Origin: Roseobacter cerasinus
GTDB lineage: Bacteria > Pseudomonadota > Alphaproteobacteria > Rhodobacterales > Rhodobacteraceae
DNA length: 64,000 nucleotides
Assembly (NCBI RefSeq): GCF_009811755.1
Contig: NZ_BLIV01000001.1
Location: 620,001 to 684,000 of the forward strand
Reading direction: 5' to 3'
The notes beneath the pieces were generated by a model, which saw only the letters and a program-made list of their open reading frames with translations, was not told where the DNA came from and ran no database searches. Position numbers and translations under genes: made by a program. Within the stretch, counting starts at the first letter, position 1; each line of letters opens with the position of its first letter. Positions 1 to 8,532 of this stretch are shown piece after piece.

Positions 1-100
1 GCGGCGTTTGACTATTTTTTGGGCGGCTTTTCGGCGTGGCGCCAAGAGGTCGCAGGGGCTTTTGCTTGATTTGACCTGAGTGAGAACATATCAGGAACAT

Positions 101-1336
101 ATGGCGCGATTGTCTATGAAAGAGAAGCTGGCGATTCTGAGTGACGCGGCGAAGTACGATGCCTCCTGCGCATCCTCCGGCTCGACCAAGCGGGACAGCC
201 GGGATGGCAAGGGGCTGGGCTCGAACGAGGGCTCAGGGATATGCCACGCCTATGCGCCGGACGGGCGCTGCATCAGCCTGCTGAAGATCTTGAAGACGAA
301 TTTTTGCATCTATGATTGCGCCTATTGCATCAACCGGGTGTCGTCGAACGTACAGCGCGCGCGGTTCTCGGTGGAGGAGGTGGTGACGCTCACCATCGAG
401 TTTTACCGGCGCAACTATATCGAGGGGCTGTTTCTGTCGTCGGGCATCATCCGCTCGCCCGATGCGACCATGGCGGATATGGTGCGGATTGCCCGCAAGC
501 TACGGGAGGAGGAGAGTTTTCGCGGCTATATTCACCTCAAGACCATCCCCGACGCGGCGCCGGAGCTGATCGAGGAGGCAGGACGGCTGGCCGACCGCAT
601 TTCGATCAACGTGGAACTGCCGACGGATGCCTCCGTCAAGCAGCACGCGCCCGAGAAGAGCCCCGATCAGATTCGCAAGGCGATGGCCGATGTGCGGCTG
701 CGGCGGCAAGCGGCTAAGGATCGCAGCCATACGGGCAAGCGGCCCCCCCGCTTTGCACCCGCTGGCCAGTCGACGCAGGTGATTGTGGGCGCGGATGGGG
801 CCAATGACGCGACCATTCTGGGGCAGTCGACACGGCTATACGGCTCTTACGGGTTGAAGCGGGTCTATTATTCGGCGTTCTCGCCGATCCCGGATTCCTC
901 ATCACGGCTGCCGCTGGTCAGCCCGCCTCTGCAGCGCGAGCATCGGCTCTATCAGGCGGATTGGCTGCTGCGGTTTTACGATTTTCAGCTGGACGAGATC
1001 ACCGGCGTGGCACCCGGCGGCAACCTCGATCTGGAGGTGGACCCGAAACTTGCCTGGGCGCTGGCCAACCGCGCGCAATTCCCGGTGGACGTGAACCGCG
1101 CGCCGCGCGAGATGTTACTGCGGGTGCCGGGGTTTGGGGTGAAGACGGTGAACCGCATCCTCGGCACGCGGCGGCACCGCGCGCTGCGCTATGACGATCT
1201 GCTGCGCATCGGGGCGTCGATGAAAAAGGCGCGGGCGTTTGTCAGCGCGCAGGGATGGAGCCCGGGCGGCTTGACCGACAGCGCCGATCTGCGCGCGCGC
1301 TTTGCGCCGCCGCCGGAACAGCTGAGCCTGTTTTGA
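101..1336 (+). CDS. Putative DNA modification/repair radical SAM protein
   Basis: A 411-residue protein with a radical SAM cluster motif CX3CX2C at C69, C73 and C76, in the context KTNFC-IYD-C-AY-C. This ligates the 4Fe-4S cluster that cleaves S-adenosylmethionine. Near the C terminus a helix-hairpin-helix-like stretch (VPGFGVKTVNRIL) suggests DNA contact. The N-terminal MKEKLAILSDAAKYDASCASSG block is characteristic of the family annotated as putative DNA modification/repair radical SAM proteins. The ATG at 101 fits that N terminus; an in-frame GTG at 80 would add seven residues. The next gene starts 8 bases downstream and is the usual partner of this family. The chemical reaction is unknown. 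Confidence 0.88.
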   Translation: MARLSMKEKLAILSDAAKYDASCASSGSTKRDSRDGKGLGSNEGSGICHAYAPDGRCISLLKILKTNFCIYDCAYCINRVSSNVQRARFSVEEVVTLTIEFYRRNYIEGLFLSSGIIRSPDATMADMVRIARKLREEESFRGYIHLKTIPDAAPELIEEAGRLADRISINVELPTDASVKQHAPEKSPDQIRKAMADVRLRRQAAKDRSHTGKRPPRFAPAGQSTQVIVGADGANDATILGQSTRLYGSYGLKRVYYSAFSPIPDSSSRLPLVSPPLQREHRLYQADWLLRFYDFQLDEITGVAPGGNLDLEVDPKLAWALANRAQFPVDVNRAPREMLLRVPGFGVKTVNRILGTRRHRALRYDDLLRIGASMKKARAFVSAQGWSPGGLTDSADLRARFAPPPEQLSLF

Positions 1337-1344
1337 CCGGGCGC

Positions 1345-2796
1345 GTGACCCTGCCGCGCATCGGCACGGAGGCCGCGTGGCGGCGGGCGGCGCGGGGGTT
1401 CCTGAGCGCAGGCGTGCCGCCGGACGCGCTGCGCTGGACGGACGGCGAGGCGCCGCAGGGGCTGTTTGACACCGAGGCAGAGGTGCCCGAGGTGAACCGC
1501 GAGATCCGCGTGCCCCGCGCCTTTGCTGCGATGAGCAGTGCCGTGATCTGGCACAGCGATGCGGATCGCTTCGACCGGCTTTATGCTTTTCTCTGGCGAT
1601 TGCAGCGGGAGCCGGGGCTGATGCGGGATCGGGGTGATCCGGCGCTCGCGCATCTGCGGCGGATGGAGAAGGCGGTGCATCGCTGCAAGCACAAGATGAA
1701 GGCCTTCGTGCGCTTCCGCGAGATCGGCGACCCGGAGGCCACCCGCCGCAGTTTCGCCGCCTGGTTCGAGCCGACGCATCACACGGTTGAGTTCACCGCC
1801 ACCTTCTTTTCGCGCCGCTTTGCGGATATGGACTGGCGGATTTTCACGCCCGATGTCTCGGCGATCTTCGAGGACGGGCAGCTGCGGTTTCTATTGGATG
1901 CGCCGCGTCCCGAGATGCCTGAGGATGCGAGCGAGGGGCTGTGGGTCACCTACTTCCGCAACATCTTCAACCCGGCCCGGCTGAAAGTGCAGGCCATGCA
2001 ATCGGAAATGCCGAAGAAATACTGGCACAATATGCCCGAGGCTGCGGCCATACCCGAGTTGATCGCCGAGGCCCCGGCCCGCGCCCGGGCAATGGCAGCG
2101 GCGGCCCCCACCCTGCCGCCTCTGCGCACAGCCCGGGTGCAACGGGCCGCAGAGGCGCTGGCCCCGGATCACTGGAGCGGGCCGCAGGACGGGTTTGCCG
2201 CAGCACTTGCGGGCTGTACCCGCTGCCCTTTGCATCACGGCGCCACGCAAGCGGTGCCGGGCGACGGGCCGGCGACCGCAGCGCTGATGATCGTGGGCGA
2301 GCAGCCGGGCGATCTGGAGGATTTGCAGGGGCGGCCTTTTGTCGGGCCTGCGGGGCAGGTGCTGGACGCGGCGCTGCAGGCGGCGGGGGTGCCACGCGCG
2401 GAGGTCTATCTGACCAACGCGGTGAAGCACTTCAAATATGTCACACGCGGCAAGCGGCGCATCCATCAGCGGCCCAACACCAGCGAAGTCCATCATTGCC
2501 GCTGGTGGCTGGAGGCGGAGCTTGCGCGCGTGCGACCGCGCTTGGTTCTGGCGCTGGGAGCCACGGCGGCGCTGGCGCTTACTGGTGATGGTGCGGGTGT
2601 CATGCGCCGACGCGGGACGCTGGAGCGTGGGCGGCACGGCGGCGACGTGCTGCTCTCCCTGCATCCGGCGCATATTCTGCGCACGCCCGATGCGGCGGAG
2701 CAGGACCGGTTGCGCGCGGATCTGGTTGCGGACCTCGCAGCCGCGCATCGGATCGCGTCCGAGCGTCAGGCGCTGCCCGCCACTGAGACAGGCTGA
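1345..2796 (+). CDS. DUF4130 domain fused to UdgX-type uracil-DNA glycosylase
   Basis: A 483-residue two-part protein. The first roughly 250 residues match the DUF4130-type domain found beside radical SAM repair proteins. The C-terminal part is a family 4-like uracil-DNA glycosylase: CxxC at C291/C294, the GEQPG active-site loop at 318-322, and a C-terminal LHPAHILR loop. The loop KRRIH at 370-374, with H374, is the signature of UdgX enzymes, in which that histidine traps the uracil-excision product covalently on DNA (known from the mycobacterial enzyme). The GTG at 1345 gives the expected N terminus, with an 8-base gap after the radical SAM gene, so the two are probably co-transcribed. The 3' end overlaps the convergent iolG by 31 bases. 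Confidence 0.87.
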   Translation: MTLPRIGTEAAWRRAARGFLSAGVPPDALRWTDGEAPQGLFDTEAEVPEVNREIRVPRAFAAMSSAVIWHSDADRFDRLYAFLWRLQREPGLMRDRGDPALAHLRRMEKAVHRCKHKMKAFVRFREIGDPEATRRSFAAWFEPTHHTVEFTATFFSRRFADMDWRIFTPDVSAIFEDGQLRFLLDAPRPEMPEDASEGLWVTYFRNIFNPARLKVQAMQSEMPKKYWHNMPEAAAIPELIAEAPARARAMAAAAPTLPPLRTARVQRAAEALAPDHWSGPQDGFAAALAGCTRCPLHHGATQAVPGDGPATAALMIVGEQPGDLEDLQGRPFVGPAGQVLDAALQAAGVPRAEVYLTNAVKHFKYVTRGKRRIHQRPNTSEVHHCRWWLEAELARVRPRLVLALGATAALALTGDGAGVMRRRGTLERGRHGGDVLLSLHPAHILRTPDAAEQDRLRADLVADLAAAHRIASERQALPATETG

Positions 2797-3764
2797 CCGG
2801 TCTGCCAGGACTGCGTGGCGGCATCGGCGAGCATCTGGGCGCGCAGCCCGTCGGTGATGCCGGGCGACGGCGCGGTGCCGTCGCGGACGGCAGCGATGAA
2901 ATGCGCCATCTCCGCCAGATAGGCCGCCTCGTAGCGTTCGAGAAAGAAGTGCACCGCCGGAGCGGTGGCGAAGCCGATGGCTGTCGCCGTCTCGACCGTG
3001 TGCTCCTGCACATTGGCGGCGCGCAACATGCCATGTGACCCATGCACCTCAATCCGCTGGTCATACCCATAGGTGGCACGGCGCGAGTTGCTGATCTGGC
3101 AGATCTTGCCGCTGGCGGTGGTGAGGGTCACCGCTGCGGTATCGGCGTCCCCGGCGGCGCCGATCTCGGGATCGACCAGCGCGGAGCCCACCGCGAAGAC
3201 GTGCGTCGGCTCCTCCCCCAGAAGGAACCGCGCCATGTCGAGATCGTGGATCATCATGTCGCGAAAGATGCCGCCGGAGCTTTTGACATAGCTCACAGGC
3301 GGCGGTGAGGGGTCACGCGACAGGATCGTGATGATTTCCGCTTCGCCAATGTCACCGGCAGCGAGGCGGGCCTGCAGATGGGCGAAATTCGGGTCGAACC
3401 GGCGGTTGAAGGCGGTCATGAAGGGCACCGACGTGGCCTCGACCGCTGTGATGCAGTCGCGGATGCGGTCGGCGGACATGTCGATGGGCTTTTCGCAGAA
3501 GATCGCCTTGCCCGCCTTGGCCGCGGCATGGATCAGATCGTAATGCGTGTCGGTCGGCGTGCCGATCACCACGGCATCGACCTCCGCGCTGGCGATCAGC
3601 TCGCCCGGGTCGAGGGTCTGCGCGCCCGCCTTTGTGGCAAGTGCCTGAGCGGCGGCGGGGACCGCGTCGGAGACGGCACTGACCCGTGCGCCATCGAGCC
3701 GCGCGATGGAGCCCGCGTGCACCGCGCCGATGCGCCCGCAGCCCAGGAGGCCAATGTTCAGCAT
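2766..3764 (-). CDS. iolG: Inositol 2-dehydrogenase, Gfo/Idh/MocA family
   Basis: A 332-residue NAD(P)-dependent oxidoreductase. It has an N-terminal Rossmann motif (GLLGCGRIG) and the family's EKP motif at 91-93, whose lysine is catalytic. In the pathway it would oxidise myo-inositol to 2-keto-myo-inositol (scyllo-inosose). The ATG at 3764 lies inside the upstream aldolase gene (7-base overlap), so the two are translationally coupled. It is the last gene of the minus-strand iol operon. Two other family members are encoded nearby, so the exact inositol isomer each uses is inferred. Confidence 0.85.
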   Translation of the reverse strand: MLNIGLLGCGRIGAVHAGSIARLDGARVSAVSDAVPAAAQALATKAGAQTLDPGELIASAEVDAVVIGTPTDTHYDLIHAAAKAGKAIFCEKPIDMSADRIRDCITAVEATSVPFMTAFNRRFDPNFAHLQARLAAGDIGEAEIITILSRDPSPPPVSYVKSSGGIFRDMMIHDLDMARFLLGEEPTHVFAVGSALVDPEIGAAGDADTAAVTLTTASGKICQISNSRRATYGYDQRIEVHGSHGMLRAANVQEHTVETATAIGFATAPAVHFFLERYEAAYLAEMAHFIAAVRDGTAPSPGITDGLRAQMLADAATQSWQTGQPVSVAGSA

Positions 3765-4597
3765 TGCGTCTCTCCTGTCAGCCCGCGCAGGACGGTGCGG
3801 GTGGCCTCGACCAGCGGGTCGTGGGTGTCCTTCAGGATCTCCACACGGTCGAAGCGGGCCGGGTCGCTGTTGACGGCGGCGCGCAGGGCGGCGCCGAAGG
3901 CCATGCGCAGCTCGGTCCCGATGTTGTATTTGCAGACATGGGACGTGCGGGCGAGGTGCTGGCGTTGGGCCAGCGGCACGCCGGAGCCGCCGTGGATCAC
4001 AAGCGGCACATCCGTCAACGCTTCGATGGCGCGGATGCGGGGCTCGTCGAGCCCGCCTTCCTTGTTTTCCTGCAGGTGCACATTGCCGACGGAGATCGCC
4101 ATGGCGTCGACTTTGGTCTCGCGGGCAAATTGTGCGGCCTCCTCGGGATCGGTGCCTTGGGAGGCGGCGCCCTGAGCGTAGCCGACAAAGCCAATCTCGC
4201 CCTCGCAAGAGATGCCCGCGCTGTGCGCCATTTCGGCGATGGCGGCGGTCTCGTCGATGTTTTGCTGGAGCGGCAGGCGGGAGCCGTCGAACATCAGAGA
4301 GGTGAAACCGCTCTCCAGCGCCTCGCGGCACTCCACAGCGGTGTAGCCATGGTCGAGGTGGGCGACGACGGGCACGCTGGCCCCGTCTGCGAGATGGCGA
4401 AACATCTTGCCCAGAATCGGGAGCGGCGTGTGTGCGCGGCAGGAGGGGCCCGCCTGCAGGATCAGCGGCACGTGTTCGGCTTCGGCAGCGGCGACATAGG
4501 CGCGCATGTCCTCCCAGCCGAGGGTGACAAGGCCCGCGACGGCGTGGCCGTCTTTGAGAGCGGGCTGGAGAACGTCGGAGAGGGTGACGAGGGGCAT
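3758..4597 (-). CDS. iolJ: Class II fructose-bisphosphate aldolase family, probable IolJ-type aldolase
   Basis: A 279-residue class II (metal-dependent) aldolase-fold protein. The zinc-site motif AHLDHG is present, and the phosphate-binding VIHGGSG and YNIGTELR blocks follow. In inositol catabolism the matching step cleaves 6-phospho-5-dehydro-2-deoxy-D-gluconate to dihydroxyacetone phosphate and malonate semialdehyde. That role is inferred from the position between iolB and iolG; the fold alone could equally serve fructose- or tagatose-bisphosphate. No methylmalonate-semialdehyde dehydrogenase (iolA) gene is in the window. Confidence 0.75.
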   Translation of the reverse strand: MPLVTLSDVLQPALKDGHAVAGLVTLGWEDMRAYVAAAEAEHVPLILQAGPSCRAHTPLPILGKMFRHLADGASVPVVAHLDHGYTAVECREALESGFTSLMFDGSRLPLQQNIDETAAIAEMAHSAGISCEGEIGFVGYAQGAASQGTDPEEAAQFARETKVDAMAISVGNVHLQENKEGGLDEPRIRAIEALTDVPLVIHGGSGVPLAQRQHLARTSHVCKYNIGTELRMAFGAALRAAVNSDPARFDRVEILKDTHDPLVEATRTVLRGLTGETQC

Positions 4598-4637
4598 GAG
4601 CTATGTCCCGTCGCAGGTCGTTGAATTGAAAGACATC

Positions 4638-4657
4638 GCCCGGCGGCACCGCCGGGC
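4638..4657. other. Stem-loop in the iolB-aldolase gap
   Basis: A perfect inverted repeat GCCCGGCGG-CA-CCGCCGGGC in the 119-base gap between iolB and the aldolase gene. No T-tract follows on the minus strand, so this is more likely an mRNA processing or stability element than a full terminator. Function is inferred. Confidence 0.4.
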
Positions 4658-4716
4658 AGCCCCGTGCCCGCGGCCGGGGGTTGCCCTCCGTTCATCTTGC
4701 GACGTCGCAAACTGCA

Positions 4717-5559
4717 TCACTTGAACTTCGCCACCATGTCTTTGATGCCGGGGATCGTCTCGATCTGATAGGCGTGGGTGGGCTGGAAAAACTGCACCAG
4801 GCTGCGCTGGCTAAGGCCGCCGAGGATGGTGAAATAGTACATCTCGTAGCCCGGCATCACTGCGCAGGGGTGATAGCCCTTGTCGATGCAGATCGTGGAG
4901 CCATCCATCAGCTGGTAGGCATCGCCCGGCTGACCCTCCTCGCGCTGCAGGATTTGCACGCCAGAGCCATGCTTTGGCCGGAAGCGGAAGTTGTAGGTCT
5001 CGTCGTGCCGCGTCTCGTGTGGGAGATTGTCGGTGTCATGCTTATGCGCAGGAAAGCCCGACCAGCCGCCCTGCCCCACAGTGAAAAGCTCGGAGACCAG
5101 CAGGCGCCCGACCTTGTCGTGCTGCTTCTGGCCCAGGATGTGCTTGATCTTGCGGTGGGTCTTGGTGTCGTCGGAGCCATATTGCACCTTGTCGAGTTCA
5201 GGCACGCGCACATCGAACGGCTCCAGCACGGTGTCGTATCTGGCGCCCGCGATGAAGGTCTCCGTGGCGTCCGAGGTGCAAGTCAGGCGCACCTTGGCGC
5301 CGACGGGCACATAGACGCCTTCGGGCTCGCCATCCCAGACATCCTCGCTGCGGTTGCCGAGTTTGTTAAAGCTGACACCCTCGACCTCCACATCCACGGT
5401 GCCGGTGGCGGGCACGATGCAGGTCTCGTAGCCCGGCACCTGATACTCAAAGTTCTGGCCCTTCGTCAGTTTGACGATGTTGAAGTAGTTCAGCGGCACG
5501 GTGGGGTCATCGGCATCCACGATGGGCGTGTTGCGATTGTCGTGCGGGGCAATGTGCAT
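4717..5559 (-). CDS. iolB: 5-deoxy-glucuronate isomerase
   Basis: A 280-residue cupin-fold protein of the IolB family, with family blocks such as GYETCIVPATGTVDV near the N terminus and an HKHDTDN motif typical of the second cupin barrel. It converts 5-deoxy-D-glucuronate to 5-dehydro-2-deoxy-D-gluconate, the substrate of the kinase encoded just upstream in the same operon. Length is normal for the family (about 270-300). iolC ends 12 bases before it. Confidence 0.92.
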   Translation of the reverse strand: MHIAPHDNRNTPIVDADDPTVPLNYFNIVKLTKGQNFEYQVPGYETCIVPATGTVDVEVEGVSFNKLGNRSEDVWDGEPEGVYVPVGAKVRLTCTSDATETFIAGARYDTVLEPFDVRVPELDKVQYGSDDTKTHRKIKHILGQKQHDKVGRLLVSELFTVGQGGWSGFPAHKHDTDNLPHETRHDETYNFRFRPKHGSGVQILQREEGQPGDAYQLMDGSTICIDKGYHPCAVMPGYEMYYFTILGGLSQRSLVQFFQPTHAYQIETIPGIKDMVAKFK

Positions 5560-5571
5560 GATGTCTCCTTC

Positions 5572-6549
5572 CTAGGCCTCGGTCGGGCCGGGGTGCGCGG
5601 CGAGAAATGCCGCGAGTTGATCGGTGTCGGGCATGGCGGGCGCGCAGCCGGGGCGGGCCACCACATGCGACGCGCAAGCCGAGCCGCGCAGCACCGCCTC
5701 TTTCAGCGGGCGGCCTTTCGCGAGGCTGGCGAGCAAGCCCGCCATGAAGCTGTCGCCCGCGCCGGTGGGTTTCACGGCCTCGACAGGGTAGATGCCGGTG
5801 CGGGTCTCGGCGCCCTCCGCGAAGGTAATCGCGCCCTCTGGGCCCATCTTGTAGATCACGATTTGGGCGGAGGTCTCGGCCAGCGCGCGGGCCTTGGCGA
5901 GGCCCTTGTCGATGTGCCCGGCCATGAAGCCGAACTCCTCATCGTTGCCGACGATCACGTCGGCCATATCGCCCGCCCGGGTGAGCACATCGGCAGCTTC
6001 CTCCGCCGAGGGCCAGCTGTAGGGGCGGTAGTCGATGTCAAACAGGATCGGCAGGCGGGCCGCTTTCGCCTTCTCGAAGGCACGGAAGGCCGCGCTGCGT
6101 GAGGGTTCGGCGGCGAAGACCGTTCCGGCGGTGAGCACGGCACCGTAGGCGGTGAAGTCGATGGCCTCGATATCCGCCACGTCCATCTGAAAATCCGCCG
6201 CATTGTTGCGGTAAATGACGGATTGATGCTCTTCGATGCGGGTCTCGTAGACGGCGAGCGACGTGCGATATTCGCCGCGCACGCGTTTCACATGGGCGCG
6301 GTCGATGCCGTAGTGATCAAGCTGGCCCTCGCAGTACCAGCCCACCGCATCGTCGGAGACGGCGGTGACCAGCGCTGCCTTGCAGCCGAGCTTGACCAGC
6401 CCTGCCGCGGTATTGGCTGCCGAGCCGCCCATGCTCACATGCATGGTCGTGGCGTCGCGGGTGCGGGTGCCGGGCGGGTCGGCGTAAAAATCCATGCCCA
6501 CCCGGCCGATCACCAGGAAATTGCCGGTGGCAAGCGCGTCCCTGAGCAT
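5572..6549 (-). CDS. iolC: 5-dehydro-2-deoxygluconokinase, PfkB family
   Basis: A 325-residue ribokinase/PfkB-fold sugar kinase. The N-terminal glycine block (MGGSAANTAAGL) and the C-terminal PfkB signature with GAGDSF, whose aspartate is the catalytic base, are both present. It phosphorylates 5-dehydro-2-deoxy-D-gluconate. The ATG at 6549 overlaps the iolD stop codon as ATGA, giving the expected N terminus (MLRDALATGNFLVIGR). An open frame runs further upstream inside iolD, but that longer start would be out of line with the family. Confidence 0.92.
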   Translation of the reverse strand: MLRDALATGNFLVIGRVGMDFYADPPGTRTRDATTMHVSMGGSAANTAAGLVKLGCKAALVTAVSDDAVGWYCEGQLDHYGIDRAHVKRVRGEYRTSLAVYETRIEEHQSVIYRNNAADFQMDVADIEAIDFTAYGAVLTAGTVFAAEPSRSAAFRAFEKAKAARLPILFDIDYRPYSWPSAEEAADVLTRAGDMADVIVGNDEEFGFMAGHIDKGLAKARALAETSAQIVIYKMGPEGAITFAEGAETRTGIYPVEAVKPTGAGDSFMAGLLASLAKGRPLKEAVLRGSACASHVVARPGCAPAMPDTDQLAAFLAAHPGPTEA

Positions 6550-8411
6550 CAGACGCCCTTCCGCTGGCGCGGGCGGGCGCTTTCCCAGTCCGCATGGGCT
6601 GCGCGCACCTTTTCGGAGGTGGAGACTTGCGGGGTGCCGCATTCCCACCAGGTATGGCCTTGGGTCGTCCAGCCCTCGTAGGCGTCCACCTTCATCACGA
6701 TCACGCTGGTCTTGTCGGCGCCTTGCGCGCGTTTGAACGCCTCAGCCAACTCGGCGGGATTGGCGACGGTTTCAGCGTGAGCGCCCATGGAGGCGGCGTG
6801 CGCCTCAAAGTCCACGGCGAAGGGCTCCGGCACCGTGGGGCAGTCGGCGATCAGGTTGTTGAAGCTCTCGTTGCCGGTGTTGTTCTGCAGCTTGTTAATG
6901 ACCGCAAAGCCGCCGTTGTCGAGCACGAGGATGATCAGCTTCTTGCCCGTCAACACTGAGGAGTAGATGTCAGAGTTCAGCATCAGGTAAGAGCCGTCGC
7001 CGCAGAAGGTGATCGTGTCACGCTCCGGCTCACGCTGGGACTGGGCGATACGCGCGCCCCAGGCGCCCGCAATCTCATAACCCATGCAGGAGAAGCCGAA
7101 TTCGACATCCACCGTGCCCGTGTCCAGCGTGCGCCAGTTGGCGGTGACCTCTGCGGGCAGGCCTCCGGCTGCAGCCACGACCCGGTCGCGCGGATCGCAA
7201 AGAGCGTTCACCACACCAATGGCCTGCGCGTAGGAGTTGGGGCGGTTGCCATCATAGGAAACATTGTCGGCCACATAGGCGCTCCATTTGGCGCGGTGGG
7301 CTTTCGCGGAGTCGACCCAGGGGGCGGGCGCTTGGTCGTCACCCAGAGCGGTGGCGAGGGCTGTGAGCCCGAGTTTCGCATCGCCGACGATCGGCAGAGA
7401 GCGGTGCTTGCCCGCATCATGGCGGCCCGCGTTGAGCGAGATGAAGCGCGCGTCTTTGGAGAACGCCGTCCACGAGCCGGTGGTGAAATCCTGCAGCCGG
7501 GTGCCCACGGCGAGGATCACGTCCGCCTCTTCGGCGATGGCATTGGCGCTGTCGGAGCCTGTGACACCAATGGGGCCGATGTTGAGCGGATGGGTGTCCA
7601 CGAGGTTCGCGCGGCCCGCGATAGTCTCGACCACGGGGATCTGATGCGCTTCGGCGAAGGCGGTGAGGTCCGCCACCGCACGGGAATATTGCACGCCGCC
7701 ACCGGCGATGATCATCGGGCGTTGGGCGGTTTTCAGCAGGGCGGCGGCATCGGCGACTTCAGCCGCATCCGGCGTTTGGCGCCGAATGCGGTGCACGCGC
7801 TTTTCGAAGAACTCATCGGGGTAGTCATAGGCCCAGCCTTGCACATCCTGCGGCAACCCGATGAAGGCCGGGCCGCAATCGGCAGGGTCAAGCAATATGG
7901 CGAGTGCGGCGGGCAGCGACTGGATGATCTGGGCAGGGTGCGTGATCCGGTCCCAATAGCGGCTGACCGGTTTGAACGCGTCGTTCACGCCGACGGTCGG
8001 GTCGTGGAAATGCTCCATCTGCTGCAGCACAGGGTCCGGCAGGCGCGTAACATAGGCGTCCCCGCAGAGGAGCAGCATCGGCAGCCGGTTCGCATGCGCG
8101 AGCGCCGCAGAGGTGACAAGGTTCGACGTGCCCGGCCCGGCGGAGGCGGTGCAGAACATGAACCGCTGGCGCAGCCATTGCTTGGCGTATCCCACCGCAG
8201 CGAAGCCCATGCTTTGCTCGTTCTGGCCACGGTAGAGCGGGAGTGTCTCCTGCACGCCGTAGAGCGCCTCACCAAGGCAGGGCACATTGCCATGGCCGAA
8301 GATGCCGAAGCCACCGCCGCAGACGCGCATCTCCACGCCGTCGATCTCGATAAACTGAGCGTCCAGCCATTTGATGATGGCCTGCGCGGTGGTCAGGGTC
8401 TGAGAGGTCAT
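6549..8411 (-). CDS. iolD: 3D-(3,5/4)-trihydroxycyclohexane-1,2-dione acylhydrolase
   Basis: A 620-residue thiamine-diphosphate enzyme that opens the ring to give 5-deoxy-D-glucuronate. The three-part ThDP fold is visible. The N-terminal Pyr domain carries E65 (context RGQNEQSMG), the glutamate that activates the cofactor. A central TPP_enzyme_M domain contains GPIGVTGSDSANAIAEE. The C-terminal PP domain has the GDGSYLMLNSD start of the ThDP-Mg motif and LVLDNGGFAVIN. It is the first gene of the minus-strand iol operon, and its start lies 80 bases from the palindromic operator. Confidence 0.94.
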   Translation of the reverse strand: MTSQTLTTAQAIIKWLDAQFIEIDGVEMRVCGGGFGIFGHGNVPCLGEALYGVQETLPLYRGQNEQSMGFAAVGYAKQWLRQRFMFCTASAGPGTSNLVTSAALAHANRLPMLLLCGDAYVTRLPDPVLQQMEHFHDPTVGVNDAFKPVSRYWDRITHPAQIIQSLPAALAILLDPADCGPAFIGLPQDVQGWAYDYPDEFFEKRVHRIRRQTPDAAEVADAAALLKTAQRPMIIAGGGVQYSRAVADLTAFAEAHQIPVVETIAGRANLVDTHPLNIGPIGVTGSDSANAIAEEADVILAVGTRLQDFTTGSWTAFSKDARFISLNAGRHDAGKHRSLPIVGDAKLGLTALATALGDDQAPAPWVDSAKAHRAKWSAYVADNVSYDGNRPNSYAQAIGVVNALCDPRDRVVAAAGGLPAEVTANWRTLDTGTVDVEFGFSCMGYEIAGAWGARIAQSQREPERDTITFCGDGSYLMLNSDIYSSVLTGKKLIILVLDNGGFAVINKLQNNTGNESFNNLIADCPTVPEPFAVDFEAHAASMGAHAETVANPAELAEAFKRAQGADKTSVIVMKVDAYEGWTTQGHTWWECGTPQVSTSEKVRAAHADWESARPRQRKGV

Positions 8412-8491
8412 CGAAACAGGGGTCCTTCAGGCGGTCGGTGCGGCCAGATCAATTCGCGTCTTGATCAGCTCCGACTCTCACGATACTAATT

Positions 8492-8507
8492 TTGCAACCG
8501 GTTGCAA
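8492..8507. promoter_or_regulatory. LacI-type operator in the iolD / oxidoreductase divergent promoter
   Basis: A perfect 16-base palindrome, TTGCAACCGGTTGCAA, lies between the divergent starts at 8411 (minus) and 8533 (plus). The CG-centred form is typical of LacI/GalR-family operators. The same 16 bases recur at 14392-14407, in front of the inositol-type ABC importer and beside a LacI-type regulator gene. That regulator probably controls both sites, though this is an inference from proximity and identity. Confidence 0.82.
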
Positions 8508-8532
8508 CCGGAGTCTCACAAAAGGAACGCCG

